A DNA stretch of 44,550 bases from Spirochaetales bacterium (GCA_028282545.1 JANQHT010000165.1:1-44550), one strand, 5' to 3'; shown: positions 26,551 to 35,378, numbered from the stretch's first letter. Numbers and translations: made by a program. Notes: a model not told the origin generated them from the letters alone.

Positions 26551-27630
26551 CTAAACACGACATTCCGACAAGGAAAAGCCCGTGTCCTTTCCGTACTCCA
26601 TAAGCATCGACTCAACGTCCTCGGGCAGTGGTATACCGTCAGTCGACCTAATCGCCTCGGTCCGAGCCTCCAATTCGCCGGGAAGCATGACCTCATTTAC
26701 ACCGGGCACCGGGGTTAGGGCCTTTATTTCGTCGATCATCGTATCAATCCTGTCTAGGAATCGTTCCATGGGCATGAATCGCGCAATATTTATGAGCTGT
26801 ATGAACGAGCCGACGTTTTGGGGAACCGAAAGCTCTCTGTAGAGATCTCCAATGCCGCGGCCGAAACCGGCGCCGGAGAGCACCCCACCAAGAATGTCGA
26901 TCATCAACGCTATACCGGATCCCTTCGGTCCACCAAACGGCAATACACAGCCGTCCAAGGCTGCTTGGGCGTCCGTTGTCTCTCGTCCTTCTTCGTCGAT
27001 CGCCCAGCCCGGGGGGATAGCTTCCCCTCTCTCGGCAGCTACTATGATCTTTCCCCGGGCGACCACGCTGGTAGCCATGTCCAAAACGATGTTGGGGTGC
27101 TTTCGCGCCGGTACCGAGAAGCAATACGGGTTTGTCCCAAAGTACGGCGTCCGGGCGTGCCACGGCGCCATCGTCGGTGGGGCGTTTGAGTAGATAAACA
27201 CAATCGCCCCTTCCGCGGTGGCCTTCGCCGCAAAATATGCGCCTGCGCCGACATGGTTATTGTTCCTCACGGCGACGGATGCGGAGCCGCTCTCCCGCAT
27301 CTTGCGCAAGCCCTCCGACATGGCACGAGTCGCTACGACAGCGCCCATTCCGTTGCCACCGTCCAACAGCACGGTGCTCCGGGCCTCCGAGAGAACTTGG
27401 ATATTCGGTTCCTTCTCCACCACGTCTTTTTGTAGTCGCTTGACGTAGATCGGAACACGAGTTACCCCGTGGGAATCTACCCCCCTCAGGTTGGCGTGTA
27501 CCAGCGAATCGGCGACAAGTCTCGCGTCTGCGTCAGTGAGCCCTTCTCCTGCAAAGATTGCAGTACAGAAATCGATAAGCCCCTCGGGACGATACATTGC
27601 TTTGAGGGATGTCTGTCCTTTGTGGCTCAT
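26551..27630 (-). CDS. Ldh family oxidoreductase (malate/sulfolactate/YiaK type)
   Basis: This protein of about 359 residues belongs to the Ldh_2 family of NAD(P)-dependent 2-hydroxyacid or diketogulonate reductases, which lack the classical Rossmann fold. Typical segments are RGVDSHGVTRVPIYVKRL (catalytic His region), VRNNNHVGAGAYFA, and PFGGPKGSGIALMIDILGGVLSG. The start at 27630 overlaps the upstream Fe-ADH stop in an ATGA junction; an ATG two codons earlier (27636) is also possible. Known members act on malate, ureidoglycolate, sulfolactate or 2,3-diketo-L-gulonate. Here it likely interconverts a 2-oxo and a 2-hydroxy acid in the pathway. Confidence 0.9.
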   Translation of the reverse strand: MSHKGQTSLKAMYRPEGLIDFCTAIFAGEGLTDADARLVADSLVHANLRGVDSHGVTRVPIYVKRLQKDVVEKEPNIQVLSEARSTVLLDGGNGMGAVVATRAMSEGLRKMRESGSASVAVRNNNHVGAGAYFAAKATAEGAIVFIYSNAPPTMAPWHARTPYFGTNPYCFSVPARKHPNIVLDMATSVVARGKIIVAAERGEAIPPGWAIDEEGRETTDAQAALDGCVLPFGGPKGSGIALMIDILGGVLSGAGFGRGIGDLYRELSVPQNVGSFIQLINIARFMPMERFLDRIDTMIDEIKALTPVPGVNEVMLPGELEARTEAIRSTDGIPLPEDVESMLMEYGKDTGFSLSECRV

Positions 27631-28793
27631 ACGCACTGCTTGAGGATGTCCAGAAGATCCTCGGTCTTTGTGATCCGCGGATTGACGGGGACATTTCCAG
27701 ACTCCATACCATCTTCAGCGATTTCCTTAAGCAAAGATTCCGAGTAACCGTAGGAAGCAAAACTATCGGGAGCATCGACGTCCCGAAGCAGCTGCTCCAG
27801 AGAAACAACTCCCAGTTCCGCCGCCTCGGGAAGAGACAATCCCCGGGGGTTTTCGCCCAGCAATACAGCCAACCGAGCGAACTTTTCGTGATTGGCCGGC
27901 AAGTTGAATCGCATCACCGGGCCCAGCGTGACGGCCACCGCCTCGGAATGGGGCACATGGCCCTTGGCCCCGAGCGGCATCGCCAGGGCGTGAGAAAGCC
28001 CCAGCCGCGTGGGATTAAACGCCATCGCTGCCATGGTGGAGGCCAGAAGCATGTCAGACCTCGCCTCCAGGCTTTCGCCCCAATGAACCGCCTTCCGCAG
28101 GGATCGGCCGATCATGGTAATCGACTGCTCCGAGAGAGCCTCGGAGATCGGCTGCGTTGCCTTGTTGATGAAGGACTCGAGAGCATGGGCGAGCGCATCT
28201 ATACCTGAGAGGGCGGTCATCCTCGGCAGAAGCGTAAGGGAGAGCTCCGGATCACACACCGCCACTTTCGGAACGATCAGGTAGCTGCCGACCCCGAACT
28301 TGTTGTCCCGCTCCTTCTCAGATATGACGGCCCAAATCGTCGCCTCACTTCCGGTACCGGCGGTGGTTGGCACCGCTACCAGAGGTACGCCGGGATTCTT
28401 GATCAGCCCGAGACCAGCGTAGTCGCGAATATGCCCCTCGTTGGTCATCATCGCGGATATCGCCTTTCCGGCATCCATGCAGCTGCCTCCACCCACGCCG
28501 ACAACCACGTCGCAGTCGGTTTTCTTAGCAAGGTCCACCCCCGCCTCGACTTCCTTCGCGTCCGGCTCCGCCTTTATGTCGGAAAAAACCTCGTATCCGA
28601 CTCCCCCGTTGTCCAGACCGGCGTAGACCTTCTGTGCTACACCGGCGTTGATAACGCCGGCATCAGTTACCACCAGAGCTTTGGTACCTCCAAGACTCTT
28701 TGTGACTTCTCCAATTTGTGAGGCTAAACCCGGTCCAAACTGTACATCCGCGGGCATACGGTAGCCGAACTGGCGATGTACGTAGTTGTGCAT
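27627..28793 (-). CDS. Iron-containing alcohol dehydrogenase
   Basis: This 388-residue enzyme is of the FucO/1,3-propanediol dehydrogenase family. The nucleotide loop VGVGGGSCMDAGKAI is near residue 100 and TTAGTGSEAT near 146. The metal-binding segment DALAHALESF and the downstream HALAMPLGAKGHVPHSEA supply histidines for Fe(II). It would interconvert a primary alcohol and an aldehyde. The next upstream gene is an aldehyde dehydrogenase, so alcohol-to-acid oxidation is a natural reading. GGAGAG precedes the ATG. Confidence 0.92.
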   Translation of the reverse strand: MHNYVHRQFGYRMPADVQFGPGLASQIGEVTKSLGGTKALVVTDAGVINAGVAQKVYAGLDNGGVGYEVFSDIKAEPDAKEVEAGVDLAKKTDCDVVVGVGGGSCMDAGKAISAMMTNEGHIRDYAGLGLIKNPGVPLVAVPTTAGTGSEATIWAVISEKERDNKFGVGSYLIVPKVAVCDPELSLTLLPRMTALSGIDALAHALESFINKATQPISEALSEQSITMIGRSLRKAVHWGESLEARSDMLLASTMAAMAFNPTRLGLSHALAMPLGAKGHVPHSEAVAVTLGPVMRFNLPANHEKFARLAVLLGENPRGLSLPEAAELGVVSLEQLLRDVDAPDSFASYGYSESLLKEIAEDGMESGNVPVNPRITKTEDLLDILKQCV

Positions 28794-28822
28794 TTCGATC
28801 TCTCCTCAAATACCTGCAGGGC

Positions 28823-30280
28823 TTATCCCGCCGGATTCATTCGATAGACGGCTTTAAGATTGGTGAAGAACTCTTTCGAAGTGTCTCCAATGCCGAACGC
28901 GCCTTGCCCTGATTGCTTCCACCCACCGAAAGGAAGGTGCCCTTCGCTGGAGGTACCGTGGTTGACGTGCACCATTCCCGCCTCGGAGCGCATAGTAAAC
29001 TGGTGAGCGAACTCCATTCGGTCGGTGAATATCGCTGAAGTTAGCCCGTACACGGTACCGTTGTTGGCGGACACCGCCTCCTCGAAGTCCTTTACCGGAA
29101 CCACCGTCAGGACGGGACCGAATATCTCCTCTGTTGCCAAGGGAGAGTCGGGGCGGACGTCCGTAACAATCGTCGGTTCAAAATAGTAGCCCTCTTCGGA
29201 ACTCCGATGGCCGCCGGTTATGATGTGTCCTTCGCCGTTTCGGGCAAGGCTGATGTAGTGTTCTACCTTTTCCATTTGTTCGTCGTTGGAAACGGGTCCC
29301 ATTTCACTCTCTTCGTCGAGACCGTGTCCCACTTTCCGTTCCTCTGCGTACCGCTTCAGAGCCGCTTCCAGCTCCTTCTGCTGCTCTTTGAGGACGATCA
29401 CCCTGCTCACTGACGTGCAACGTTGTCCAGAGGTGGTGAATGCCGCGTTTACGATCTCTTTCGCTGCGTGGTCGATGTTTGAATAGTCAGCGACTACTGC
29501 CGCGTTCTTTCCGCCCATTTCGAGCTGAACTTTGGCATTTCTGTCGGCGGCAACGCGTTCAATAGCGAGACCAACCTGGGTAGAACCGGTAAAACTGATG
29601 CCGGCTATGTCCGGATTAGCAGTCAGAATTCCACCAACCGAGCGCCCGGAGCCGACAATCAAATTGAAAACCCCCTTGGGAAGCTGGACCTTCTCCAGCA
29701 TCTCCGCGATCAGAACCGAGGGCCCCGGGGCCTGCACCGCAGGTTTTAGTATCACCGTGCATCCGCATACGAGGGCGGGTATGACTTTGCGTAGAGGTGT
29801 TAGGATTGGAAAGTTCCACGGGGTTATTGCCGCTACAGGACCGATCGGCTGCCTAATAGTATAGGCCACCGTATTTGGCCTCGTGCTCTCGAAGGTTCGA
29901 TCCCCCAGATGAAGCGCTTCAGCCGCCCAGTACCGCATTTCTACGATAGCCCGTGTAGCTTCGGACCGGGATTCTCGTAAGGGCTTACCCATCTCGCTTG
30001 TGGCTGTTCGAGCAACTTCTTCGATCCGGTCTCGCCACAGGTCTATCAATGCGTAGACATACTGCGCGCGGTCGGACGCAGGTGTTGTAGCCCAGGCACC
30101 GAAGGCACGCTTCACGGCCGCTACTGCATTGAGCGTCTCCTCTTCACCGGCTGTCAGGTATGTGGCGACTACCTTGCGCGTATCGCCCGGATCCCGAACC
30201 GCGAACGGCTCACTCGAACTACTATCTATCCAGACACCGTCAATGAAGCTGGAATTATGGTTTTGTCGGTTATCTTTCAC
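28823..30280 (-). CDS. NAD(P)-dependent aldehyde dehydrogenase
   Basis: This 485-residue enzyme is of the ALDH superfamily. TPWNFPILTPLRKVIPAL, the GSTQVG cofactor motif, the general-base Glu in LEMGGKNAAVV and the catalytic Cys in TSGQRCTSVSR are all present, as is the C-terminal PFGGWKQSG. Closest in style to succinate-semialdehyde, glycolaldehyde or lactaldehyde dehydrogenases. The start is a GTG with AGGAG six bases upstream. It is the first catabolic enzyme after the TRAP genes and would oxidise an aldehyde product to the acid. Confidence 0.92.
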   Translation of the reverse strand: MKDNRQNHNSSFIDGVWIDSSSSEPFAVRDPGDTRKVVATYLTAGEEETLNAVAAVKRAFGAWATTPASDRAQYVYALIDLWRDRIEEVARTATSEMGKPLRESRSEATRAIVEMRYWAAEALHLGDRTFESTRPNTVAYTIRQPIGPVAAITPWNFPILTPLRKVIPALVCGCTVILKPAVQAPGPSVLIAEMLEKVQLPKGVFNLIVGSGRSVGGILTANPDIAGISFTGSTQVGLAIERVAADRNAKVQLEMGGKNAAVVADYSNIDHAAKEIVNAAFTTSGQRCTSVSRVIVLKEQQKELEAALKRYAEERKVGHGLDEESEMGPVSNDEQMEKVEHYISLARNGEGHIITGGHRSSEEGYYFEPTIVTDVRPDSPLATEEIFGPVLTVVPVKDFEEAVSANNGTVYGLTSAIFTDRMEFAHQFTMRSEAGMVHVNHGTSSEGHLPFGGWKQSGQGAFGIGDTSKEFFTNLKAVYRMNPAG

Positions 30281-30332
30281 ACAGTTCTCCTATTAGTGTA
30301 GATGTTTTTGGGTGATTACCTGTTGCCCGACT

Positions 30333-31604
30333 CTACATCAGCAATCTAACCGGGATCAGAACGATCTCCGGGAAGAGGGCGACGATACCGAGAAACAGAA
30401 GCAGAATCATGTAATACGGGACACCCGCCCGTACTATTTGCTCGATTCGTAGGTTTGACACCAGGGACGTTGCAAACAAGCACACCCCTACAGGTGGAGT
30501 GGAGAGTCCAATCGACAATGCAGTCACCATAAAGACCACAAAGTGGATAGGATCGATGCCGACCGACATAGCTGTCGGAAAGACAACGGGAGTGAGAATG
30601 AGGATCGCCGCAATGATATCCATAAACATTCCCACGATTATGAACACCACACCCATAAGAAGAAGCACGATCGTCGGATCTTGAGAGAACGAAAGGATCG
30701 CCTCGCTGACCTTCAGTGGCAGCCGATCTATGGTGAAAATGTAGGTAGCGATCGCGGCGGTCATCGCAATCAGGAGAATAGTTCCGGTAGTAGCCCCTGC
30801 CTGGATGATGATTCCCGGAAGGTCCTTCCATCGGAACTTACGGTAGACAAAGGCACCGATGAGCAGGGTGTACACAACCGCCAGACCGGCTGCCTCGGTG
30901 GGAGTTACAAAGCCGAGAAATATCCCACCCAGGATAATAATGGGTGAAAAGAGCGCCGGTATCGCCCCCGCAATGGACCTCAAGGCCTCTTTCGCGGTCA
31001 CCGACAATTTCTCGCCGTATTTGTTTCTCACGGAGAGCACGTAGTTGACGATCATGAACGCCGCACCCAAGACAATGGCTGGACCAAGTCCACCGGCGAG
31101 CGCCGCGCCCACCGATTGGCTTGCCGCCACGGCCGCAATTATCATTAGAATGCTTGGGGGAACGATCGACGCCAGCGTGGATGTAACCATTGTCACCGCT
31201 GCGGCGTAAGGCCGTGGATACTTGTGATCGGTCATGGCCTTGATCTCGAGTGGTCCCAAACTTCCAACGTCCGCGACGGACGATCCGGAAATGCCACCGA
31301 AAATCATGCTCGCCAGAATGTTTACGTGGCCGAGACCTCCACGCCACCGCCCCACCACCGTATTTGCGGCTCCAAAAATGCGATCGGCCACACCACCTCT
31401 GTCCATCACCAGTCCCGCCAGAACGAACAAGGGAACCGCAACGAGTAGAAAGCTGTTCATGGACGTGTACATTGCCCGGGCGACTACGGCAAGAGACATG
31501 TCGAAAACTATCAAAGTCGACGTAACTGCGAGTCCGAGAGAAACTGCCAACGGCAGTCCGAGCAAGCTCAGAACAAAGAAGATACCAAGAAGCATTGTGC
31601 TCAT
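30333..31604 (-). CDS. TRAP transporter large permease (DctM)
   Basis: This 423-residue inner-membrane protein has about 12 hydrophobic helices. TRAP large-subunit signatures include the GISGSSVADVGSLGPL segment, VPPSILMIIAAVAASQSVGAALAGGLGP, and VTPTEAAGLAVVYTLLIG. It imports an acidic or polar solute using an ion gradient, together with DctQ and DctP. The start overlaps the DctQ stop by the ATGA junction. The TRAP class typically carries carboxylates, sugar acids or sulfonates, which narrows the operon's substrate. Confidence 0.95.
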   Translation of the reverse strand: MSTMLLGIFFVLSLLGLPLAVSLGLAVTSTLIVFDMSLAVVARAMYTSMNSFLLVAVPLFVLAGLVMDRGGVADRIFGAANTVVGRWRGGLGHVNILASMIFGGISGSSVADVGSLGPLEIKAMTDHKYPRPYAAAVTMVTSTLASIVPPSILMIIAAVAASQSVGAALAGGLGPAIVLGAAFMIVNYVLSVRNKYGEKLSVTAKEALRSIAGAIPALFSPIIILGGIFLGFVTPTEAAGLAVVYTLLIGAFVYRKFRWKDLPGIIIQAGATTGTILLIAMTAAIATYIFTIDRLPLKVSEAILSFSQDPTIVLLLMGVVFIIVGMFMDIIAAILILTPVVFPTAMSVGIDPIHFVVFMVTALSIGLSTPPVGVCLFATSLVSNLRIEQIVRAGVPYYMILLLFLGIVALFPEIVLIPVRLLM

Positions 31605-32146
31605 AGATCGTTCATTACTTCGGCGGAGTGCTCTTCCATCTCCGCGTCCACAATGCCCTCTTCATCCGATTGAAGCAGTTTTTCTCGAGTCACTTTGTCG
31701 CCGTAAACACTCTGTAAAATGGCTATGATCGCTAGTACTGCACCGATTGGTATCGGTGCCGTTACGAGAAACATTGGTATGCCCAGGGCCGGTGATATCT
31801 CGCCACTCCGATACTGCTGAAGACTGAGAATAACGCCACGATATGCAAGAACTCCGAAAAACAAGAGTCCTCCCGCGACATAAAAGTGAGGCTGCATCTT
31901 TTGCAGCGTGCTGGGGAAGTATCGTAGTAGAAACGTCATCCGAGCGTGCTCGACCCGTCGAAAACCAACTGCGAGCCCCATAAAAATGGTCAGGACGAAT
32001 AGGTTTCGGGTAAGCTCTTCGGTCCACGGTACTGAGTTGCCGGCCAGCCGGGTTGCGATCTGAAGAAGAACCGTCACCAGCATTCCTCCTACGCTAATAA
32101 GGAGGACGCCGTCAACTACGGTCCAAAGGACACCTCGTTCTTTCAT
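31601..32146 (-). CDS. TRAP transporter small permease (DctQ)
   Basis: This 181-residue protein has four hydrophobic helices. The PWTEELTRNLFVLTIFMGLAVG region is the DctQ hallmark. It pairs with DctM in the membrane and interacts with DctP. GGAGG lies before the ATG. The Glu/Asp-rich C-terminus after the last helix is long but not unusual. Confidence 0.92.
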   Translation of the reverse strand: MKERGVLWTVVDGVLLISVGGMLVTVLLQIATRLAGNSVPWTEELTRNLFVLTIFMGLAVGFRRVEHARMTFLLRYFPSTLQKMQPHFYVAGGLLFFGVLAYRGVILSLQQYRSGEISPALGIPMFLVTAPIPIGAVLAIIAILQSVYGDKVTREKLLQSDEEGIVDAEMEEHSAEVMNDL

Positions 32147-32172
32147 CCGAACCTCCGACGTTCGGTGAGAGA

Positions 32173-32195
32173 CCTCCCCAGCCGGACTGGGGAGG
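32173..32195 (-). other. Intercistronic hairpin between DctP and DctQ genes
   Basis: A perfect 9-base-pair GC-rich stem (32173-32181 with 32187-32195) closes a 5-base loop. No U-run follows on the transcribed strand. It sits in the 132-base gap after the binding-protein gene and probably raises its mRNA level over the permeases. Confidence 0.7.
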
Positions 32196-32278
32196 CGTTC
32201 TCAAGATTGCTTGTCGTCATTCGTCTATAAATCTAGACGGTCATTAGACAATGTTGCTGCATTCGAGTATCGACAGAG

Positions 32279-33316
32279 CTATCGACCCAAAAAGTCGAGA
32301 GACTGCTCCATGAACTCAGCACCAACCAGCTCTTCAAACCGAGGATAGAGCTCAAGAGCAGCTTCCTGAAATGCTGCTTTCTGCTCAGGCGTAAGACGGT
32401 TGACCTGCATTCCCTCAGCTTCGAGCCCTTCGATAATCTGCTCCTCTGCACTCAGGTCATAGTCAAGCTTGAACCGGGCAGTCTCCATTGCGGCTTCTCG
32501 GACGGCGCCCTGAGTATCCGAGTCAAGCTGGTTCCAGACATCCTTATTGAAAGCAAGAATGTAACCGTCGCCAATGTGCTCGGTCATGGAGAGATAGTCC
32601 TGAACCTCGTAGAACTTGTTCGCCAAGGGAACCTCAACCGGGTTTTCCTGACCGTCGATAGTGCCGAGCTGAAGAGCGGTGTAAACCTCTTTAAAATCCA
32701 TCGGCGTCGGATCAGCACCGAGCGGACCGAAGAATTCAACCCACAGACGGTTGTTGGGCACGCGAAGCTTGAGCCCTCCCAGATCCTCCGGGGTCTCAAC
32801 CGGACGAACCGAGTTGGTTACGTTCCGAAATGTCCGGATCATCATGGCGAGGCCGACAGTGTTCAGCCTATCGAGCGAGTCCAAGAGGGTCTGCCCGGGC
32901 TCTCCTTCAAGAAAGCTTGTGAACTCATCGTAGTTAGCGAATAGGTACGGAAGACTGATTGCGTTCATCCGCTTTTCAAAGGACGCATAAACGGAAGTGG
33001 AGAGGATGGTAGCGTCCATGGATCCGTCTTCCACCATGTTAACCGCTGCGTTCTGGTCACCCCCGAAAAGCACTCCGTCAGGAAACACATCGACCTGTAC
33101 GGTACCGTTGGTCGCCTTGTCGACCAATTCGGCAAAGTGCTCTGCCGTTACTCCTACCGACGACTGCGCAGGGTCACCTACTCCCAACTTGACGGTGACT
33201 GTTTCTACGCTTCCCCCTTCCTGCTGTCCACTTGCACTAACATTGAGTGCTCCACCAACCATCAGTGCTGCTACGACCAACACCACCAGGCCTTTTCGGC
33301 CAACTGCTCGCATCAT
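32279..33316 (-). CDS. TRAP transporter solute-binding protein (DctP)
   Basis: This 345-residue exported protein has a signal peptide of about 28 residues and a mature start SGQQEGG, spirochaete-like. DctP features are TVKLGVGDPAQSSVG, GGLKLRVPNNRLWVEFFGPLGADPTPMDFKEV with the carboxylate-binding Arg, and ALQLGTIDGQENP. It captures an anionic substrate in the periplasm for the DctQM permease. AAGGAGG lies 5 bases before the ATG; a second ATG follows directly. It is the first gene of the ten-gene operon, whose regulators lie upstream. Confidence 0.94.
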   Translation of the reverse strand: MMRAVGRKGLVVLVVAALMVGGALNVSASGQQEGGSVETVTVKLGVGDPAQSSVGVTAEHFAELVDKATNGTVQVDVFPDGVLFGGDQNAAVNMVEDGSMDATILSTSVYASFEKRMNAISLPYLFANYDEFTSFLEGEPGQTLLDSLDRLNTVGLAMMIRTFRNVTNSVRPVETPEDLGGLKLRVPNNRLWVEFFGPLGADPTPMDFKEVYTALQLGTIDGQENPVEVPLANKFYEVQDYLSMTEHIGDGYILAFNKDVWNQLDSDTQGAVREAAMETARFKLDYDLSAEEQIIEGLEAEGMQVNRLTPEQKAAFQEAALELYPRFEELVGAEFMEQSLDFLGR

Positions 33317-33416
33317 GCGATCCTCCTTATGAGTATCTATTTCCGCTGGAATCCCAGGGAATTACCAATTGAAACGGTCGGTTTTCCGATTGCACAGGGA
33401 ACCGGCCGCGTCCGGT

Positions 33417-33438
33417 GAAACGAATGATGTTCCGTTTC
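33417..33438. promoter_or_regulatory. Inverted repeat in the leader region of the catabolic operon
   Basis: GAAACG at 33417-33422 and CGTTTC at 33433-33438 form an inverted repeat with a 10-base gap. A third GAAACG half-site lies at 33371-33376. The site is about 100 bases upstream of the DctP start and could bind one of the two adjacent regulators. No clear -35/-10 pair was found in 33317-33487. Confidence 0.3.
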
Positions 33439-33487
33439 GCTGCACCTCCCTTTTCTAACGTCTTCCGACCCGAGCCGCAGACCAAGT

Positions 33488-34147
33488 TCATTGCCTCAGA
33501 TATTCCATAAGACTTAAAAACTCACTTTTTACATGGGATAGGTGATCGAAAAGCAAATCCCGGGCCTTCACTGCGTCACGTGCTGCCAGTGCATTGCCTA
33601 TTTCCCTGTGCTCGTTAAAACTTTGACGAATGCGCTCCTGAATACGGTAAGACACGATGTGACGAAACCAGTCGATGTGGAGCGCAACTTGCTCGTATAT
33701 GGTAATGATCCTCGAATTGTCGGTAGCCAAGACAATTCTGTTGTGGAACTCTTTGTCTCTCTCGAGGTACTCATGGACCCTGCCGGTGATGTCATCCTCA
33801 GAGAACGAATCGAAGAGCGTCACAAGACGTTCCAGGGCGTTGTCCGGAAGAGTGACGGCCTTTTCCACACCCGCAGACTCTATCAATTCTCGAAGCTCAA
33901 AAATCTCCCTGACGGAATCGATGTCAGGGACCGCCACCCGCCAGCCAACACGAGTCTTGCGCGTAACAAATCCGAGCCTCTCCAGCGCATAAAGAGCCTC
34001 GCGCACAGGCGTCCGGCTAACTCCAAGTTCGATGGATAGATCCCGTTCGCTCAGTGGTTGGTTCGGCGCGATATCACCATTCACTATGGCCTCCGTGAGG
34101 GCATCGCGGACCTGCTCCATCGCCGATTCCAGACTTAGCTTCTTCAC
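33488..34147 (-). CDS. GntR-family regulator with FCD ligand domain
   Basis: From the GTG at 34147 the protein has 219 residues. The winged helix is at about 5-70 (PLSERDLSIELGVSRTPVREAL). The FCD domain shows the metal-ligand pattern with Asp and His in RDKEFHNRIV, FNEHREIGNAL and FDHLSHV. An ATG at 34174 would add nine residues, but they are encoded by the -10 and operator palindrome. FCD regulators usually respond to sugar acids or carboxylates, consistent with the TRAP operon immediately downstream on the same strand. Confidence 0.88.
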   Translation of the reverse strand: MKKLSLESAMEQVRDALTEAIVNGDIAPNQPLSERDLSIELGVSRTPVREALYALERLGFVTRKTRVGWRVAVPDIDSVREIFELRELIESAGVEKAVTLPDNALERLVTLFDSFSEDDITGRVHEYLERDKEFHNRIVLATDNSRIITIYEQVALHIDWFRHIVSYRIQERIRQSFNEHREIGNALAARDAVKARDLLFDHLSHVKSEFLSLMEYLRQ

Positions 34148-34148
34148 A

Positions 34149-34184
34149 GGTATACAGTATACCAGAAATATCAATATCTGTCAA
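34149..34184 (-). promoter_or_regulatory. Strong promoter with overlapping palindromic operator for the GntR gene
   Basis: On the minus strand TTGACA (34179-34184), a 17-base spacer and TATACT (34156-34161) form a near-consensus promoter. The perfect palindrome GGTATAC-A-GTATACC (34149-34163, plus-strand reading) covers the -10 and the predicted start. This is ideal for autorepression. The predicted mRNA begins about 2 bases before the GTG start. Confidence 0.75.
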
Positions 34185-34487
34185 ACAAAAAGCTCCTCAT
34201 GCACGTTTTTTATGCATGATGGAAGCATCCTACACCCATATATGACTGTAGTCAAATTTTTATAGTCATTTTTTGATATTAATTGAATGTAAAAAAATGT
34301 TTTATTTCATTTTTTGTCATATCGCAATTAGCCATTATCAATCGGCATTTTCAGTCATAGAGGAAGGAGCTTCTGGCCGAATTGACAGCCAGCTTTACCA
34401 TCGTGAGACCTTTTGCTACCTTTTCGATCATTTGTATCGCGATATGGGAGAAGGTCATGTCGGCCTTCCGAAGGGAGTTAACAGGAA
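34185..34487. other. AT-rich intergenic region between divergent GntR and DeoR genes
   Basis: This stretch has many A/T runs, unlike the flanks. Inverted repeats include CATGCA-N9-TGCATG (around 34198-34218) and the perfect TGACT-GT-AGTCA at 34243-34254, with further AGTCA half-sites at 34264-34268 and near 34352. These may be DeoR-type or other operators. No protein gene was recognised. Confidence 0.5.
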
Positions 34488-35255
34488 ATGGCAAGATTGC
34501 CAATGGAACGCCAAAGAGAGCTACTCTCGATTATTAACTCCCGAGGTATCGTGAGTATCCAAGAGCTTGCGGAACAGACGGAAGTCTCTGAATCGACCTT
34601 GAGAAGAGATCTCCGCAAACTCGAACAAGAAAGCCAGATTAGGATTGGACGCGGAGGCGTTGCGGCTCTGGGTGGCTCCTCGCAGTCACTGGGAGCGGTA
34701 TACATGCCGCAGGAGCACCAAGCGGAAAAGTCGAGAGTCGGAGCAAAGGCTGCGGAGCTCCTGGAAGATAATGAAACTGTCTTTTTTGATTGCGGGAGCA
34801 CCATTCTGGAAATGGTGAAAGCGGTAGATCCGAAGTGCCGGTTCACATGCATCACCAATTCTCTCGCGGTTGCCAATGCAATGTGTGACAAACCGCAGGT
34901 AGAAGTCATAATTCTTGGCGGTGCTGTGAACGTTCACGACAAGTCGGTAACCGGATCGATGGCAATTAACAATCTAAGGGAGTTTCACATAGACCGGTAT
35001 TTTCTCGGAGCCGCAGGTGTTTCGGAAGACAAGGGCGTCACCGGCTTCAACCTGAACCTCATCGAGGTTCGGCGGCGTGTCGTTGAGCTTTGCAATCAAG
35101 TCACAGTCATCGTCGACACCGCAAAGTTTAGTAAAACAGGGATGTCCCGAGTAATGTCGATAGATACAGTGGACAGAATCGTAACGAATTCCGAGGTCCC
35201 GCAGGAAGTTCAACAAATGCTTGAGAATCACAACGTGGAATTGATATTGGCTTGA
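34488..35255 (+). CDS. DeoR/GlpR-family sugar-phosphate-responsive regulator
   Basis: This 255-residue regulator has an N-terminal DeoR helix-turn-helix (ERQRELLSIINSRGIVSIQELAEQ, then SESTLRRDLRKLE) over residues 7-58. A DeoR-C sensor domain follows, with FFDCGSTILEMVKAV, ITNSLAVANAM and GAAGVSEDKGVTGFN. Such domains bind phosphorylated sugars. It is divergent from the GntR gene and ten-gene operon, whose FGGY kinase would make its inducer. GGGAG lies about 10 bases before the start. Confidence 0.92.
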   Translation: MARLPMERQRELLSIINSRGIVSIQELAEQTEVSESTLRRDLRKLEQESQIRIGRGGVAALGGSSQSLGAVYMPQEHQAEKSRVGAKAAELLEDNETVFFDCGSTILEMVKAVDPKCRFTCITNSLAVANAMCDKPQVEVIILGGAVNVHDKSVTGSMAINNLREFHIDRYFLGAAGVSEDKGVTGFNLNLIEVRRRVVELCNQVTVIVDTAKFSKTGMSRVMSIDTVDRIVTNSEVPQEVQQMLENHNVELILA

Positions 35256-35378
35256 GCACGTTGCTGTCTTCACGTAGCGCAGTAAGGAACGACCGTGCAT
35301 CGGATAGATCTCTGAGTGCCGATTTCAATCCCACCGAAGAGTTCTTGAGCTTCATTTGTCCCCCCGAACCAGCTCCGG

